DNA of 64,000 bases from Primorskyibacter aestuariivivens (GCF_028023675.1 NZ_JAQIOZ010000015.1:1-64000); one strand, 5' to 3'. Shown: positions 36,168 to 46,481, numbered from the stretch's first letter. Translations and numbers: made by a program. Notes: generated from the sequence alone by a model not told the origin.

Positions 36168-38828
36168 ATGCCCACGCTGAACGATATCCGCTCGACTTTC
36201 CTCGATTATTTTGCGCGCAACGGCCACGAGGTCGTGGCCTCCAGTCCGCTGGTGCCCCGCAATGACCCGACGCTGATGTTCGCCAATTCCGGCATGGTGC
36301 AGTTCAAGAACCTGTTCACCGGGGTTGAGACCCGCGACTACAAGCGCGCCACGACCTCGCAAAAATGCGTGCGCGCTGGCGGCAAGCACAACGATCTGGA
36401 CAATGTGGGCTATACCGCGCGGCACCATACCTTCTTTGAAATGCTGGGGAATTTCAGCTTTGGCGACTATTTCAAGGAAGAGGCAATCCCCTTTGCCTAT
36501 GAGCTGATCACCCGCGATTTCGACATTGATCGCAACCGGCTTTATGCCACGGTCTACCACACCGATGACGAGGCGTTCGAGATCTGGAAAAAGGTCGGCA
36601 TTCCCGAGGACCGGATCATCCGCATCGCCACATCCGACAATTTCTGGCAGATGGGACCGACCGGCCCCTGCGGCCCCTGCACCGAGATTTTCTATGATCA
36701 TGGTGATCACATCTGGGGTGGCCCTCCGGGCAGCCCGGAGGAGGATGGCGACCGGTTCATCGAGATCTGGAACATCGTTTTCATGCAGAACGAGCAGTTC
36801 GAAGACGGGTCGATGAAGGCGCTGGACATGCAGAGCATCGACACCGGCATGGGGCTGGAACGGATCGGCGCGCTGTTGCAGGGCAAGCATGACAACTACG
36901 ATACCGACCTGATGCGCTCGTTGATCGAGGCCAGTGCCGATGTGACATCGAGCGACCCGGACGGGCCGGGCAATGTGCATCACCGGGTGATCGCGGACCA
37001 TTTGCGCTCGACCTCGTTCCTCTTGGCTGATGGGGTGATGCCGTCAAATGAGGGGCGCGGTTACGTGCTGCGCCGCATCATGCGCCGGGCCATGCGTCAT
37101 GCGCATCTTCTGGGGGCGAAGGACCCGGTCATGCACCGTCTGGTCCCGGCGCTGGTGCGCCAGATGGGGGCAGCCTATCCGGAACTGGGCCGCGCGCAGG
37201 CGCTCATTGAAGAGACGCTGAACCTTGAGGAAACGCGTTTCAAGACAACGCTGGATCGTGGTCTGAAGCTGCTGGATGATGAGCTGTCCGGGCTGGACGA
37301 GGGCGCGCCGCTTTCGGGTGAGGCGGCATTCAAGCTCTATGATACCTATGGCTTCCCGCTGGACCTGACGCAGGATGCGCTGCGCGAGAAGGGCCGTTCC
37401 GTGGACACGGACGGGTTCGACGCCGCGATGGCCGAGCAAAAGGCCAAGGCGCGCGCGGCATGGGCCGGGACGGGCGAGACCAAGGATGCGGAGATCTGGT
37501 TCGATCTGGCCGATACCCATGGTGCGACCGATTTCCTGGGCTACGACACCGAGGTGGCCGAAGGGCAGGTGCTGGCACTGGTCAAGGACGGCGCGGCGGT
37601 GGATGCGCTGCAGCCCGGCGAAGAGGGCTGGATGATCGTCAACCAGACGCCGTTTTATGCCGAAAGCGGCGGGCAGGTGGGTGACAGCGGGACCTATCTC
37701 AAGCCCGAGGGCAATGGGGTTATCGCCGATACGCAGAAGATGGCGGGCGGGCTTTTTGCCCACAAGGTCACGCCGGAAAAGACGGCGCTGGCCAAGGGCG
37801 ATCCGCTGGAACTGCGCGTCGACCATGCGCGCCGCACCAATATCCGCGCCAACCATTCCGCGACGCACCTGCTGCACGAGGCGCTGCGCGAGGCGCTTGG
37901 CGATCACGTGGCGCAGCGCGGCTCGCTCAACGCGGCGGACCGGCTGCGGTTCGACTTCAGCCATGCCAAGGCGCTGACGCTGGAAGAGTTGAAACAGGTC
38001 GAGCGGGATGTAAACGCCTTTATCCGCCAGAACGCGCCGGTCACGACACGGATCATGACGCCCGATGATGCACGCGAAATGGGGGCGCAGGCGCTTTTCG
38101 GTGAGAAATACGGCGACGAGGTGCGCGTGGTCTCCATGGGCCGCAAATCCGGCTCCGGCAAGGGCAGTGATGGCGAGACCTATTCGATTGAGCTTTGCGG
38201 CGGCACCCATGTGCGCCAGACCGGGGATATCGGCGTTTTCGTAACGCTGGGCGACAGCGCATCCTCGGCCGGTGTGCGCCGGATCGAGGCGCTGACCGGG
38301 CAGGCGGCGTTTGATTATCTCAGCGGTCAGGACCATCGCCTTGCACAGGTGGCGACAGAGCTCAAGTCGCAGCCTGCCGATGTGCCCGAGCGCGTCAAGG
38401 CCCTGCTGGACGAGCGCAAGGCGCTTCAGAACGAAGTGGCTGAACTGCGCCGCGAACTGGCCATGTCGGGCGGCTCTGCCGGTCCCGGAGCCGAGGCCGA
38501 GGTCGTGGCGGGTGTGCCCTTTGTGGCGCAGGTGCTCAGCGGTGTGACGGGCAAGGATCTTCCGCCGCTCATTGACGCGCAAAAGGACAAGCTGGGCACC
38601 GCCGTGATCCTGTTGATCGCTGATACGGGCGGCAAGGCGGCGGTGGCCGCCGGCGTCACCCCGGACATGACCGACAAGGTGTCCGCCGTCGATCTGGTCC
38701 GGGCCGCGGTGGCCGAACTGGGCGGCAAGGGCGGCGGTGGCCGTCCCGACATGGCGCAAGGCGGCGGCGCGGATGCCTCCAATGCCGAGGCCGCAATTGC
38801 CGCCGCGCGCAGAATTCTGGAGGGATAA
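36168..38828 (+). CDS. alaS: Alanyl-tRNA synthetase
   Basis: An 886-residue class II synthetase. In order: the catalytic domain ([51 protein letters not shown]), the tRNA-binding helical part, the editing domain with [19 protein letters not shown] and the zinc-site [13 protein letters not shown] near residue 680, and a C-terminal Gly-rich domain ending in [10 protein letters not shown]. All parts are present. The ATG at 36168 lies after AGAAGACCGCC, a weak ribosome-binding site. A DUF1330 gene follows by 3 bp. Confidence 0.98.
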   Translation: MPTLNDIRSTFLDYFARNGHEVVASSPLVPRNDPTLMFANSGMVQFKNLFTGVETRDYKRATTSQKCVRAGGKHNDLDNVGYTARHHTFFEMLGNFSFGDYFKEEAIPFAYELITRDFDIDRNRLYATVYHTDDEAFEIWKKVGIPEDRIIRIATSDNFWQMGPTGPCGPCTEIFYDHGDHIWGGPPGSPEEDGDRFIEIWNIVFMQNEQFEDGSMKALDMQSIDTGMGLERIGALLQGKHDNYDTDLMRSLIEASADVTSSDPDGPGNVHHRVIADHLRSTSFLLADGVMPSNEGRGYVLRRIMRRAMRHAHLLGAKDPVMHRLVPALVRQMGAAYPELGRAQALIEETLNLEETRFKTTLDRGLKLLDDELSGLDEGAPLSGEAAFKLYDTYGFPLDLTQDALREKGRSVDTDGFDAAMAEQKAKARAAWAGTGETKDAEIWFDLADTHGATDFLGYDTEVAEGQVLALVKDGAAVDALQPGEEGWMIVNQTPFYAESGGQVGDSGTYLKPEGNGVIADTQKMAGGLFAHKVTPEKTALAKGDPLELRVDHARRTNIRANHSATHLLHEALREALGDHVAQRGSLNAADRLRFDFSHAKALTLEELKQVERDVNAFIRQNAPVTTRIMTPDDAREMGAQALFGEKYGDEVRVVSMGRKSGSGKGSDGETYSIELCGGTHVRQTGDIGVFVTLGDSASSAGVRRIEALTGQAAFDYLSGQDHRLAQVATELKSQPADVPERVKALLDERKALQNEVAELRRELAMSGGSAGPGAEAEVVAGVPFVAQVLSGVTGKDLPPLIDAQKDKLGTAVILLIADTGGKAAVAAGVTPDMTDKVSAVDLVRAAVAELGGKGGGGRPDMAQGGGADASNAEAAIAAARRILEG

Positions 38829-38831
38829 GAG

Positions 38832-39116
38832 ATGGCCGCCTATTGGATTGCCCATGTAACAGTAACGGACGAAGAGTCCTATGGCCGCTATGCCAAGCTT
38901 GCCGGGCCGGCCATTGCCGCCCATGGCGGTGAATTCCTGGCCCGCGGCGGGGCCTATATCCAGCTGGAAGGGCCGGAGCGCGCGCGCCATGTGGTGACAC
39001 GTTTCCCGTCGCTTGAAGCGGCCAAGGCCTGCTACGATTCAGACGCCTATCAGGAAGCGCTGAGCCATGCGCGCGACGCATCTGTGCGCGAAGTGGTCAT
39101 TGTCGAAGGCGTGTGA
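38832..39116 (+). CDS. DUF1330 family protein
   Basis: A 94-residue protein with the ferredoxin-like alpha/beta pattern of DUF1330: AAYWIAHVTVTDEESYGRYA at the start, GGEFLARGG in the middle, and VVTRFPSLEAAKACYDSDAY near the end. Small members of the family have unknown functions and form dimers of dimeric alpha-beta barrel type. The start follows alaS by three bases and is probably on its message. Confidence 0.88.
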   Translation: MAAYWIAHVTVTDEESYGRYAKLAGPAIAAHGGEFLARGGAYIQLEGPERARHVVTRFPSLEAAKACYDSDAYQEALSHARDASVREVVIVEGV

Positions 39117-39168
39117 CGTCCACGCCGATCGCGGCATCACAGCCCGCGTTTCTACAAAGACAAAAGCA

Positions 39169-39194
39169 CATCGCCCCGGAAATTCGGGGCGATG
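39169..39194. terminator. Hairpin between the DUF1330 gene and a convergent gene
   Basis: A perfect 10-bp stem CATCGCCCCG / CGGGGCGATG with a six-base loop lies between two converging genes (DUF1330 ending 39116, small secreted protein ending 39211). A U-rich run is weak on both sides, but the position fits a shared terminator. Confidence 0.65.
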
Positions 39195-39210
39195 GCGCGT
39201 TTGGGCGTGA

Positions 39211-39564
39211 TTACCAGCGGTGGTGGCCGCACATCACGAAAACCGTGGCGTTGGCTTCCTGTGCGCCGGTCGGACGACCGCTGGTGTTGGTGAATTCAAC
39301 CGCCCAGGTCTTGGTGCTTTTCGGATAGCTTGCGGTCACTTCAAGCGGGCCAAGCGCGCCGCGCAGCTGGTCGTTATTCGCGTAGCCGCCGGAAATGGCG
39401 TAGTGATGACCGTGGCAGGAAACGGTCACTTCCGCCGATCCGCCAGCGGGGATCACGGGCAGTGTGGAGGTTTCGCTTTTCACGTTGTGAGCGCCAGCTT
39501 GGGTGGCAAAAGACGTGGCAGCAGCAATAATCGACATTTTGAAGGTTTTGCTAAGATTGAGCAT
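39211..39564 (-). CDS. Small secreted protein of unknown function
   Basis: A 117-residue protein with an N-terminal signal peptide (to about residue 25, cleavage after ATQAGA). The mature part is about 92 residues, beta-rich, with two cysteines (C50 in VTVSCHGHHYAISGGYAN and C112 in FVMCGHHRW), each near His residues, so a disulfide and possibly a metal site are plausible. I do not recognise the family. It is transcribed alone and its start is followed upstream by an AT-rich region. Seven-residue repeats or membrane anchors are absent. Confidence 0.75.
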   Translation of the reverse strand: MLNLSKTFKMSIIAAATSFATQAGAHNVKSETSTLPVIPAGGSAEVTVSCHGHHYAISGGYANNDQLRGALGPLEVTASYPKSTKTWAVEFTNTSGRPTGAQEANATVFVMCGHHRW

Positions 39565-39716
39565 GGTAATATAGAACCCCTTGTTAATTCATTGGTTTCT
39601 GGCGGTGCGATCCGTCTTCAAATGTTTTGGCAGTCTTAAAACCGCGACCGCTGGAAGTAGTGTAGGCGGGGTATCACTTTTTGTAAATAATGAGTGCCAA
39701 CCGGGCATTGGGCAGC

Positions 39717-39755
39717 AAAAAGGGCACCGTGCGAAAAATCACGCACGGTGCCTTT
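39717..39755 (-). terminator. Intrinsic terminator after typA
   Basis: A perfect 11-bp stem CGCACGGTGCC / GGCACCGTGCG, separated by eight bases, runs into a U tract on the minus strand (AAAAA at 39717-39721 on the plus strand). It lies 30 bp after the typA stop codon. Confidence 0.9.
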
Positions 39756-39784
39756 CAACTCTGGCTGGTATTCGCGTGTTCGGC

Positions 39785-41605
39785 TCAGCCCGACGCCTTG
39801 GCCATCCGCTTGCGTTCATGCGGATCGAGATAGCGCTTGCGCAGACGGATCGTGTTGGGCGTCACCTCGACCAGCTCGTCATCGTTGATATAGGCAATCG
39901 CCTCTTCCAGGCTCAGCTTCATGGGCGTGGTCAGACGCACGGCTTCGTCCGTTCCCGACGCGCGCACGTTGGTCAGCTTCTTGCCCTTGAGCGGGTTCAC
40001 TTCCAGATCGTTCTCGCGGCTATGCTCGCCAATGATCATGCCGGTATAGACCTGCTCCTGCGCGCCGATCATCATCTTGCCACGCTCTTCGAGGTTCCAC
40101 AGCGCATAGGCCACGGAGACGCCGTTCTCCATCGAGATCAGAACGCCCGCGCGACGGCCCGGAATGGACCCTTTATGCGGGGTCCAGCCGTGGAACACGC
40201 GGTTCAGAACGCCGGTGCCGCGCGTGTCGGTGAGAAACTCGCCGTGATAGCCAATAAGGCCCCGCGACGGCACATGGGCGATGATCCGGGTCTTGCCCGC
40301 GCCTGCGGGGCGCATCTCGACCAGCTCGCCCTTGCGCGTGCCGGTCAGTTTCTCGATCACCGCGCCGGAATAGTCGTCATCCACGTCAATCGTGGCTTCT
40401 TCGACCGGCTCCATGGTGACGCCGTCCACCTCTTTCATGATCACCTGCGGACGCGAAATCGACAGCTCGAAGCCTTCGCGGCGCATGTTCTCGATCAGCA
40501 CGCCCATCTGCAATTCGCCCCGGCCCGAGACTTCGAACGCCTCGCCACCCGGCGTGTCGGCGATCTTGATCGCCACATTGCTTTCCGCCTCTTTATAGAG
40601 CCGGTCGCGGATCACGCGGGACTGCACCTTCTTGCCGTCCCGGCCCGCCAGCGGGCTGTCGTTGATGCCAAAGGTCACGGTGATGGTGGGCGGGTCGATG
40701 GGCTGGGCATCGAGCGGTTCATCCACCGCAAGGGCACAGATCGTGTCGGCCACGGTCGCCTTGGACATGCCGGCGATGGAGACGATGTCACCGGCCTGCG
40801 CCTCTTCGATGTCCTGTTGCGACAGACCCCGGAAGGCCTGAATCTTTGTCACACGGAATTGCTCGATCTTCTGACCGATGCGGCTGAGCGCCTGCACCGT
40901 CGCGCCGACCTTGAGCTTGCCCGATTCCACGCGGCCCGTGAGGATACGGCCCACGAACGGGTCCGCGCCCAGCGTCGTGGCCAGCATGCGGAAATCCTCG
41001 TCCTGACGCTTGATCTGGCGCGGGGCAGGCACGTGGTTGATGATCAGGTCAAACAGCGCCGTCAGGTCCTTGCGCGGCCCGTCCAGTTCGTGATCGGCCC
41101 AGCCGGACCGACCGCTCGCGTACATATGCGGGAAATCGAGCTGATCGTCATCGGCATCGAGCGAGGCAAAGAGATCAAAGCATTCGTCCAGCGCGCGGTC
41201 GGGTTCCGCGTCGGGCTTGTCCACCTTGTTCAGCACCACGATGGGGCGCAGGCCCAGCGCCAGCGCCTTGGAGGTCACGAACTTGGTCTGGGGCATTGGG
41301 CCTTCGGCCGCGTCCACCAGCAGCACAACGCCATCCACCATCGACAGGATGCGCTCCACCTCGCCGCCGAAATCGGCGTGGCCGGGCGTGTCGACGATAT
41401 TGATGCGGTGGCCTTTCCACTCAACGCTGGTGGGCTTGGCAAAGATGGTGATGCCGCGTTCACGCTCCAGATCGTTGCTGTCCATGGCGCGCTCTTCCAC
41501 GGCCTGGTTGGCGCGGAAAGCGCCGGATTGCTTGAGAAGCTCATCCACCAGCGTGGTCTTGCCATGGTCAACGTGAGCGATAATCGCGATATTGCGAAGG
41601 TCCAT
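39785..41605 (-). CDS. typA: Translational GTPase TypA/BipA
   Basis: A 606-residue ribosome-binding GTPase of the EF-G type. G1 is [13 protein letters not shown] near the start, G3 [12 protein letters not shown]4 [10 protein letters not shown]; the C-terminal part carries the TypA-specific [14 protein letters not shown] and the unique C-terminal domain with [11 protein letters not shown] and [17 protein letters not shown]. It helps ribosome assembly and stress responses. The start [14 protein letters not shown] at 41605 gives the family length; an extension to 41650 has no conserved residues. Confidence 0.96.
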   Translation of the reverse strand: MDLRNIAIIAHVDHGKTTLVDELLKQSGAFRANQAVEERAMDSNDLERERGITIFAKPTSVEWKGHRINIVDTPGHADFGGEVERILSMVDGVVLLVDAAEGPMPQTKFVTSKALALGLRPIVVLNKVDKPDAEPDRALDECFDLFASLDADDDQLDFPHMYASGRSGWADHELDGPRKDLTALFDLIINHVPAPRQIKRQDEDFRMLATTLGADPFVGRILTGRVESGKLKVGATVQALSRIGQKIEQFRVTKIQAFRGLSQQDIEEAQAGDIVSIAGMSKATVADTICALAVDEPLDAQPIDPPTITVTFGINDSPLAGRDGKKVQSRVIRDRLYKEAESNVAIKIADTPGGEAFEVSGRGELQMGVLIENMRREGFELSISRPQVIMKEVDGVTMEPVEEATIDVDDDYSGAVIEKLTGTRKGELVEMRPAGAGKTRIIAHVPSRGLIGYHGEFLTDTRGTGVLNRVFHGWTPHKGSIPGRRAGVLISMENGVSVAYALWNLEERGKMMIGAQEQVYTGMIIGEHSRENDLEVNPLKGKKLTNVRASGTDEAVRLTTPMKLSLEEAIAYINDDELVEVTPNTIRLRKRYLDPHERKRMAKASG

Positions 41606-41670
41606 TACGGGCGCACCTTTTGTCTGAAGTTGCGCGCCACCTATCCCCACTGGGCGGGAATGGCCAGACC

Positions 41671-42003
41671 CTAATGTGTCACGGTCTGCGAGAAGAGCTG
41701 CATCACCGCTATTCCGGCCACAATCATGCCCATACCAAGGATCGCGGGCCAGTCGAGCCTTTGGTCAAAGACCACGAATCCGATCACCGCAATGAAGAGA
41801 ATACCCAGCCCCGACCAAAGCGCATAGGCCACGCCCACCGGGATGACGCGCAGCGACAGTGCCAGCAGGTAGAACGCCACCCCGTAGGCCAGCACGACGA
41901 TGATCGACGGCACCAGTTTTGAAAACTGCTGGCTGGCCTGCAAAGCGGTGGTGCCGATGGTTTCGGCCGCCACCGCAAGGATCAGGGCAAGATAGGCTGG
42001 CAT
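41671..42003 (-). CDS. Small multidrug resistance (SMR) efflux protein
   Basis: A 110-residue inner-membrane protein with four transmembrane helices. The conserved membrane Glu lies in ILAVAAETIGTTAL in helix 1, and the helix-3 signature VAYALWSGLGILFI is present, as in EmrE. It would pump cationic drugs or biocides in exchange for protons. The ATG at 42003 has GGAG upstream; a GTG at 42015 would only add four residues. Confidence 0.92.
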   Translation of the reverse strand: MPAYLALILAVAAETIGTTALQASQQFSKLVPSIIVVLAYGVAFYLLALSLRVIPVGVAYALWSGLGILFIAVIGFVVFDQRLDWPAILGMGMIVAGIAVMQLFSQTVTH

Positions 42004-42040
42004 GCTGTACTCCACCGTCAGAAACTATGCCCGGTCCAGA

Positions 42041-42092
42041 GCTTCTTTGGCTCGAAAATATCCCGGGGTCCGGGGCAGAGCCCCGGTCCGAC
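42041..42092. repeat. Dispersed intergenic repeat, divergent copy D
   Basis: Reads GCTTCTTTGGCTCGAAAATA followed by TCCCGGGG and a CCGGGGC / GCCCCGG hairpin, the same layout as the copies at 13233 and 49984 (TTCTT, GAAAATA, then a G/C-rich hairpin). It lies between the SMR gene and the mttB-like gene. Confidence 0.5.
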
Positions 42093-42106
42093 ATCTCACA
42101 GAAGCG

Positions 42107-43657
42107 TCACGCTGGCAAATGAATGGTGAACCGTTTGCGGATCGCGGCATCCGTCACCGGATCAAACCGCGCCGCCGCGCGCTCGGACAGGATCTCTTGC
42201 TTGCGCGCGGTGGCGCGTTCAATGAGATCCGGCTTGCCCTTTTCCGCCCATTCCTTGGGCGAGGTGCGGTCGCCCAACGTGGGATAGACGTGATCGCTCT
42301 GCATCCGGCCCAGCGTCTGTTCGGTACCAAGGTAATGGCCCGGGCCGCCGATGCAGACCTCGCGGATCTGCTCGACCGCGACGGTCTCGTCATCCACCTC
42401 GATGCCGCGCACACAGCGCTGCGCCTGTCCGATGATGTCATCGCCCAGGATCAGGCTTTCATGACAGAACCCCAGAAGCGAGGCATGCATCCCCGCCGCC
42501 TCATAGACCATGTTCAGCCCCGACAGCCCGGCCATGACGTTCGAACACATCTGCTCCCATCCCGCCTGCATGTCGGGCAGTTTGCTGTCACAGGCCCCGC
42601 CCGCCGCGCCGCCGGGCAGGTCGTAGAAGCGGTGCATCTGCGCGCAGCCCGCGCTGAGCAGCGCCTGTTCCCCCGAGCCCACGGTCATCGCCCCGGTGCG
42701 CAGATCCAGCCCAAAGGGCCATGTCCCCACTACCGCCGGATGGCCCGGAGACACGGCGTTGACATAGACCAGCCCGGCCAGGCATTCCGCCAGCCCCTGC
42801 ACGATGGCGCCCGCCACGGTCGAGGGCGCGGTGGCCCCCGCCATGCCCGCGCTGAGCAAGAGGATCGGCATGCCGCCCTTGATACAGGCCTCCATCACCT
42901 GACAGCTTTCCGTGGCGAATTTCATCGGCGGCACGACGAAGCAGTTGGAATTGCTGACAAAAGGCCGCGCGCGCCAGGCCTCTTCGCTGCCCGCCACCAT
43001 GTGCAGCATCTCCAGCGCGTCGGCCACATAGGACGGATCGGTAAAGGAGGTGCCGACATGTTTCTTGGTGCCCGCGACACAGGCATAAACCGTGTTCAGG
43101 TCCATCTCGCGGTTGTCGGTGATGTCCCGCGCCACCATGGGGCGCTGCACGAAGTGGATGTTGTCCAGTTGGTCGGCGATCCGGGCCGCGTCATGCAGGT
43201 CTTGCACGGTGCTGTCGCGATATTCGCGCCCATGTACATCGACCAGATGCACCGCCGCGCCCGCGGTGCCGTAATGCACATTGGTGCCCGAGAGCTGCAT
43301 GTCATGGGCCGGGTCGCGCCCATGCAAAGTGATCGCGCGGTTGGCCTTGGCAATCGTGTCCTCGACCAGCGCGCGGGGAAAGCGCAGCCGGCCATCCTCG
43401 CCCAGCACCGCGCCCGCGCCGGTCATATAGGCGATGCCGCTTTCGGGTGCGTCGGCCAGCCCGATTTCCTCAAGCGCCTGCAGCACGGCCTCGTGAATGC
43501 GCGCCATGCCCGCCTGTGTCAGCGGTGACAGGGTGCCGCCCGCCATACCGGGGCGGATGGGGCGCAGATGGACGGCCAGTTTCGAGGACCGCGCGGCACG
43601 GCGCGCGGAGCGGCCACCGCTGCGGGCGGGTTTGGGGGTGTTTGACAGGTCGGTCAT
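42107..43657 (-). CDS. MttB-family (trimethylamine methyltransferase-like) protein without pyrrolysine
   Basis: A 516-residue protein of the MttB superfamily: VHYGTAGAAVHLVDVHGRE, MVARDITDNREMDLNTVYAC, then CFVVPPMKFATESCQVMEAC and a long conserved C-terminal region with GFCHESLILGDDIIGQ. Pyrrolysine members have an in-frame UAG; here the frame is open throughout, so it is of the non-Pyl type that includes glycine-betaine methyltransferase MtgB. It would move a methyl group from a quaternary amine to a corrinoid protein. The start is set at MTDLSNTPKP (43657), which is preceded by a G-rich stretch. No corrinoid protein lies beside it. Confidence 0.83.
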   Translation of the reverse strand: MTDLSNTPKPARSGGRSARRAARSSKLAVHLRPIRPGMAGGTLSPLTQAGMARIHEAVLQALEEIGLADAPESGIAYMTGAGAVLGEDGRLRFPRALVEDTIAKANRAITLHGRDPAHDMQLSGTNVHYGTAGAAVHLVDVHGREYRDSTVQDLHDAARIADQLDNIHFVQRPMVARDITDNREMDLNTVYACVAGTKKHVGTSFTDPSYVADALEMLHMVAGSEEAWRARPFVSNSNCFVVPPMKFATESCQVMEACIKGGMPILLLSAGMAGATAPSTVAGAIVQGLAECLAGLVYVNAVSPGHPAVVGTWPFGLDLRTGAMTVGSGEQALLSAGCAQMHRFYDLPGGAAGGACDSKLPDMQAGWEQMCSNVMAGLSGLNMVYEAAGMHASLLGFCHESLILGDDIIGQAQRCVRGIEVDDETVAVEQIREVCIGGPGHYLGTEQTLGRMQSDHVYPTLGDRTSPKEWAEKGKPDLIERATARKQEILSERAAARFDPVTDAAIRKRFTIHLPA

Positions 43658-43918
43658 GGGAACGCTCGGATCAGGGGGAAGGGGATGGGCAAAAGCGGAA
43701 TTTACATTTGCCCCGGCCGCCCCCGCGCGGCGCGTCCGCGGCTCGCCCCGATGGTGCGCTCCACGATCAGATATCTGCACAGATGCTGCGCCATGCGCGT
43801 CTCCCCTCGCAACATGTGCCCAGATTGAACGGTTAAAGGGGGTGGTCTGTCCCAATTGCGACAGGATGTCGCTTTCGGACCGGGTGCTTCGTTTTGTTGA
43901 GAACACACAAGGGGAAAG

Positions 43919-44008
43919 TGGCGGAGAGACAGGGATTCGAACCCTGGGTCCCCGTGAAGGGACAACGGTTTTCGAGACCGCCCCGTTCGACCACTCCGGC
44001 ACCTCTCC
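43919..44008 (-). tRNA. tRNA-Ser (anticodon CGA)
   Basis: A 90-nt class II tRNA on the minus strand with encoded CCA. The acceptor stem GGAGAGG pairs with TCTCTCC, the anticodon loop CTCGAAA carries CGA, a long variable arm TGTCCCTTCACGGGGAC follows, and the T arm has GGTTCGAATCC. The discriminator base is G. Confidence 0.96.
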
Positions 44009-44195
44009 GCGGGGGTCTGGGTAGGGGGCGTTTAAAACCCTTTGGGCCGGGGTGCAAGCGCCTTTCGCAACTTTTCTCTGGCTTGCTTTCATCGCGCGTA
44101 TTTGTGCGTGGCTCTCTTGGAAATGCCCGCCCGGGTCGCTAGGTTCGATCCAAGCCATCTAGGGGACCCGGAGCGGGTCAAGCACGGGGTCAGCC

Positions 44196-45035
44196 ATGTT
44201 CCAACGTCATTTCTTTGCCAGCTGTGTTGCCCTGGGCATCAGTGCCACCGGGCTTTGGGCCGAGGACCGGCCCACCGATGCGATCCTTGATCTGCTGTCC
44301 TTGCCCCAGACCATCGAGGTGATGCGCAAGGAAGGGTTGTCCTATGGCGCGGAACTGGGCGCGGACATGCTGATGAGCGGTCCCAACAGCGGCTGGTCGG
44401 CGACGGTCGAGCGGATCTATGACACCGAACGTATGGAAGAGACCGTGCGCGCAGGCGTTGCCGCCGCATGGGAGGAGGGCCAGGGCGATCTTGAGACGCT
44501 GACGGCGTTTTTCGCGGATGACGCGGGCCAGCGTGTCGTGCAGCTAGAGATTTCGGCGCGCGACGCGATGTCGGAAACCGGCATCGAGGAGGCCGCGCGG
44601 CTGGCCTGGCGGGTGGAGGCGGACAAACCCGAGGATGAACAGGATCCACGGCTTGAGCTGATCGCGGAATTCGTTGAGAGCAATGACCTGATCGAGGCCA
44701 ATGTGGTGGGGGCGATGAATTCGTCCTACGCGTTTTATCTGGGCCTTGTCGAAGGCGGGGCCTTTGAGATGACCGAAGAGGACATCCTGCGCGAGGTCTG
44801 GTCCACCGAGGCCGAAAACCGTGAGGATACGCGCGAATGGCTCTTTGGCTACATGATGATGTCCTACCGGCCGCTGGAGGTCGAGGCGCTTGCGGCCTAT
44901 GTGGACATGGCCAAGAGCGAGGACGGACGCGCGCTGAACCGGGCGCTTTTTGCCGGGTTTGACCGGATGTATTCGGATATCTCCTATGCGCTGGGTCTTG
45001 CGCTGGCGCAGCAGATGACGGCGCAGGATCTTTGA
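44196..45035 (+). CDS. DUF2059 family exported protein
   Basis: A 279-residue protein with a signal peptide of about 22 residues (FASCVALGISATGLWA), followed by a helical domain with the DUF2059 pattern (LETLTAFFADDAGQRVVQLE; RPLEVEALAAYVDMAKSEDGR). The family is widespread in proteobacteria and periplasmic, with unknown function. The start at 44196 with a short AGG upstream is the only ATG that retains the signal peptide. It follows the tRNA-Ser gene on the other strand. Confidence 0.8.
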   Translation: MFQRHFFASCVALGISATGLWAEDRPTDAILDLLSLPQTIEVMRKEGLSYGAELGADMLMSGPNSGWSATVERIYDTERMEETVRAGVAAAWEEGQGDLETLTAFFADDAGQRVVQLEISARDAMSETGIEEAARLAWRVEADKPEDEQDPRLELIAEFVESNDLIEANVVGAMNSSYAFYLGLVEGGAFEMTEEDILREVWSTEAENREDTREWLFGYMMMSYRPLEVEALAAYVDMAKSEDGRALNRALFAGFDRMYSDISYALGLALAQQMTAQDL

Positions 45036-45587
45036 CGCAAGGGCCTGTGGTTATCGGGCTAAGGTGAGGCGATTGGAGCGGAAGGGCGGGAAAGAGCCCG
45101 GAGCGGACATTGCCCCGCGCGGAATCAAGGCCGAAGGCCGCCGCGCATCGCGTCGCCATTGTCGCTCGGACCAATGGCGCTCCAATGGCGACCGCCCCCC
45201 GGCACGGCGATTTGGCTGCTGCAAGCGCATTTATCTGACCTTTTTCGGATCTTGCAGGCATAAAGCTCTGCCCCACAAACGCTTGATCGCCGCACCGCGG
45301 CCCGTCAATGAGCGGCTCACGCACTGGCGATTCCGTCCGCGTTGCCCCCATTCGCCTAACACCATCTGATCCACAGATGTGTCTGCACATCGTTGCGTCC
45401 GGTGTCCCAATAAGGGGTTGACTCCGTCGCCCAGTCGCTGAATAAGGCGCGCACCCCGCCGTGGCATCCGCCCCAGCGGGATTTGGTTTTTAATGACGCC
45501 CCTGACCGGGCGCGCAGTTCGAGGCGGCAAAAGCCGGAAACGCCGGGGAACCGGGGCCACAGGACGCGGTAGACAAGGAAGAACGAG
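45036..45587. other. 550-bp region upstream of rplU: promoter and leader
   Basis: No believable gene is visible on either strand. Near the ribosomal genes there is a promoter-like TTGACT-N17-AATAAG (45418-45446), and then about 140 bp of leader containing several GC-rich inverted repeats and a run GGTTTTTAATG near 45485. The left half of the region is probably degenerate; short frames have no family features. Confidence 0.5.
45418..45446 (+). promoter_or_regulatory. Putative promoter of rplU-rpmA
   Basis: TTGACT is followed after 17 bases by AATAAG, an acceptable sigma-70 pair in this lineage. It lies about 140 bp before rplU, leaving a long leader that could hold regulatory RNA structure. 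Confidence 0.5.
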
Positions 45588-46199
45588 ATGTTCGCAGTCC
45601 TCAAGACGGGCGGCAAGCAATACAAGGTTTCGTCGGGCGATACGCTCCGGGTCGAGAAACTGGCTGCCGACGCAGGTGAAAAAGTTCAATTCAACGACGT
45701 GCTGATGCTGGGCGGTGACACAACCGTCGTGGGCAGCCCGCTGGTTGATGGCGCCGCCGTTCAGGCCGAAGTGATCGACCAGATCAAGGGTGACAAGGTC
45801 ATCCACTTCGTCAAGCGCCGCCGTAAGCATTCGTCCAAGCGCACCAAGGGCCATCGTCAGCAACTGACCCTGATCCGCGTGACCGACATCCTCGCCGAAG
45901 GCGCGGACAAGTCCGGCGTGAAAGCCGCAATTGGCGCAGGTTCCGTGGCCGGTGTTGCCGCAGCGCCGAAGCCTGCCAAAGCCGCCGAGAAAAAAGCCGA
46001 CGCGCCCAAAGCCGCTGCTCCGGCAGCGAGCGCAGACGATCTCACAGCCATCACCGGCATTGGTCCGGCGGCTGCCAAGAAACTGGCAGACGCAGGCATC
46101 ACCAGCTACGCGCAGCTTGCCGGCATCGATGCCGACAGCTTTGACGCGGTCAAGGTGAAGCCGGAATGGATCGAGCAAGCCAAAGAACTCGCGAAATAA
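45588..46199 (+). CDS. rplU: 50S ribosomal protein L21 with helix-hairpin-helix C-terminal extension
   Basis: A 203-residue protein. Residues 1-103 are normal L21 (MFAVLKTGGKQYKVSSGDTL, then DKVIHFVKRRRKHSSKRTKG and HRQQLTLIRVTDI). A flexible Ala-, Lys- and Pro-rich linker (about 104-148) leads to a helix-hairpin-helix domain at about 150-203 (DDLTAITGIGPAAAKKLADA, then GITSYAQLAGI). Ordinary L21 stops at about 103 residues; such extensions occur in Rhodobacterales. HhH domains bind nucleic acid, so a ribosomal or DNA contact is possible. rpmA follows by 12 bp. Confidence 0.94.
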   Translation: MFAVLKTGGKQYKVSSGDTLRVEKLAADAGEKVQFNDVLMLGGDTTVVGSPLVDGAAVQAEVIDQIKGDKVIHFVKRRRKHSSKRTKGHRQQLTLIRVTDILAEGADKSGVKAAIGAGSVAGVAAAPKPAKAAEKKADAPKAAAPAASADDLTAITGIGPAAAKKLADAGITSYAQLAGIDADSFDAVKVKPEWIEQAKELAK

Positions 46200-46211
46200 G
46201 GAGACCCACCC

Positions 46212-46481
46212 ATGGCACATAAAAAAGCAGGCGGTTCCTCCCGCAACGGTCGCGACTCAGCCGGTCGCCGTCTTGGCGTCAAACTCTACGGCGGTCAGCA
46301 CGCGATCCCCGGCAACATCATCGTGCGTCAGCGCGGCAACAAGTGGTGGCCGGGTGAAGGCGTAGGCGAAGGCAAGGATCACACCATCTTTGCAACCGCC
46401 GAAGGCAAAGTGACCTTCCGCAAAGGCTTCAAGGGCCGCACCTTTATTTCCGTGCTTCCAGTGGCGGAGGCCGCCGAGTAA
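46212..46481 (+). CDS. rpmA: 50S ribosomal protein L27
   Basis: An 89-residue basic protein of the large subunit starting [20 protein letters not shown]; the N-terminal tail reaches the peptidyl-transferase centre, and the [16 protein letters not shown] region ends the fold. AAGGAG sits upstream of the ATG, 12 bp after rplU. A terminator follows at 46511. Confidence 0.97.
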   Translation: MAHKKAGGSSRNGRDSAGRRLGVKLYGGQHAIPGNIIVRQRGNKWWPGEGVGEGKDHTIFATAEGKVTFRKGFKGRTFISVLPVAEAAE

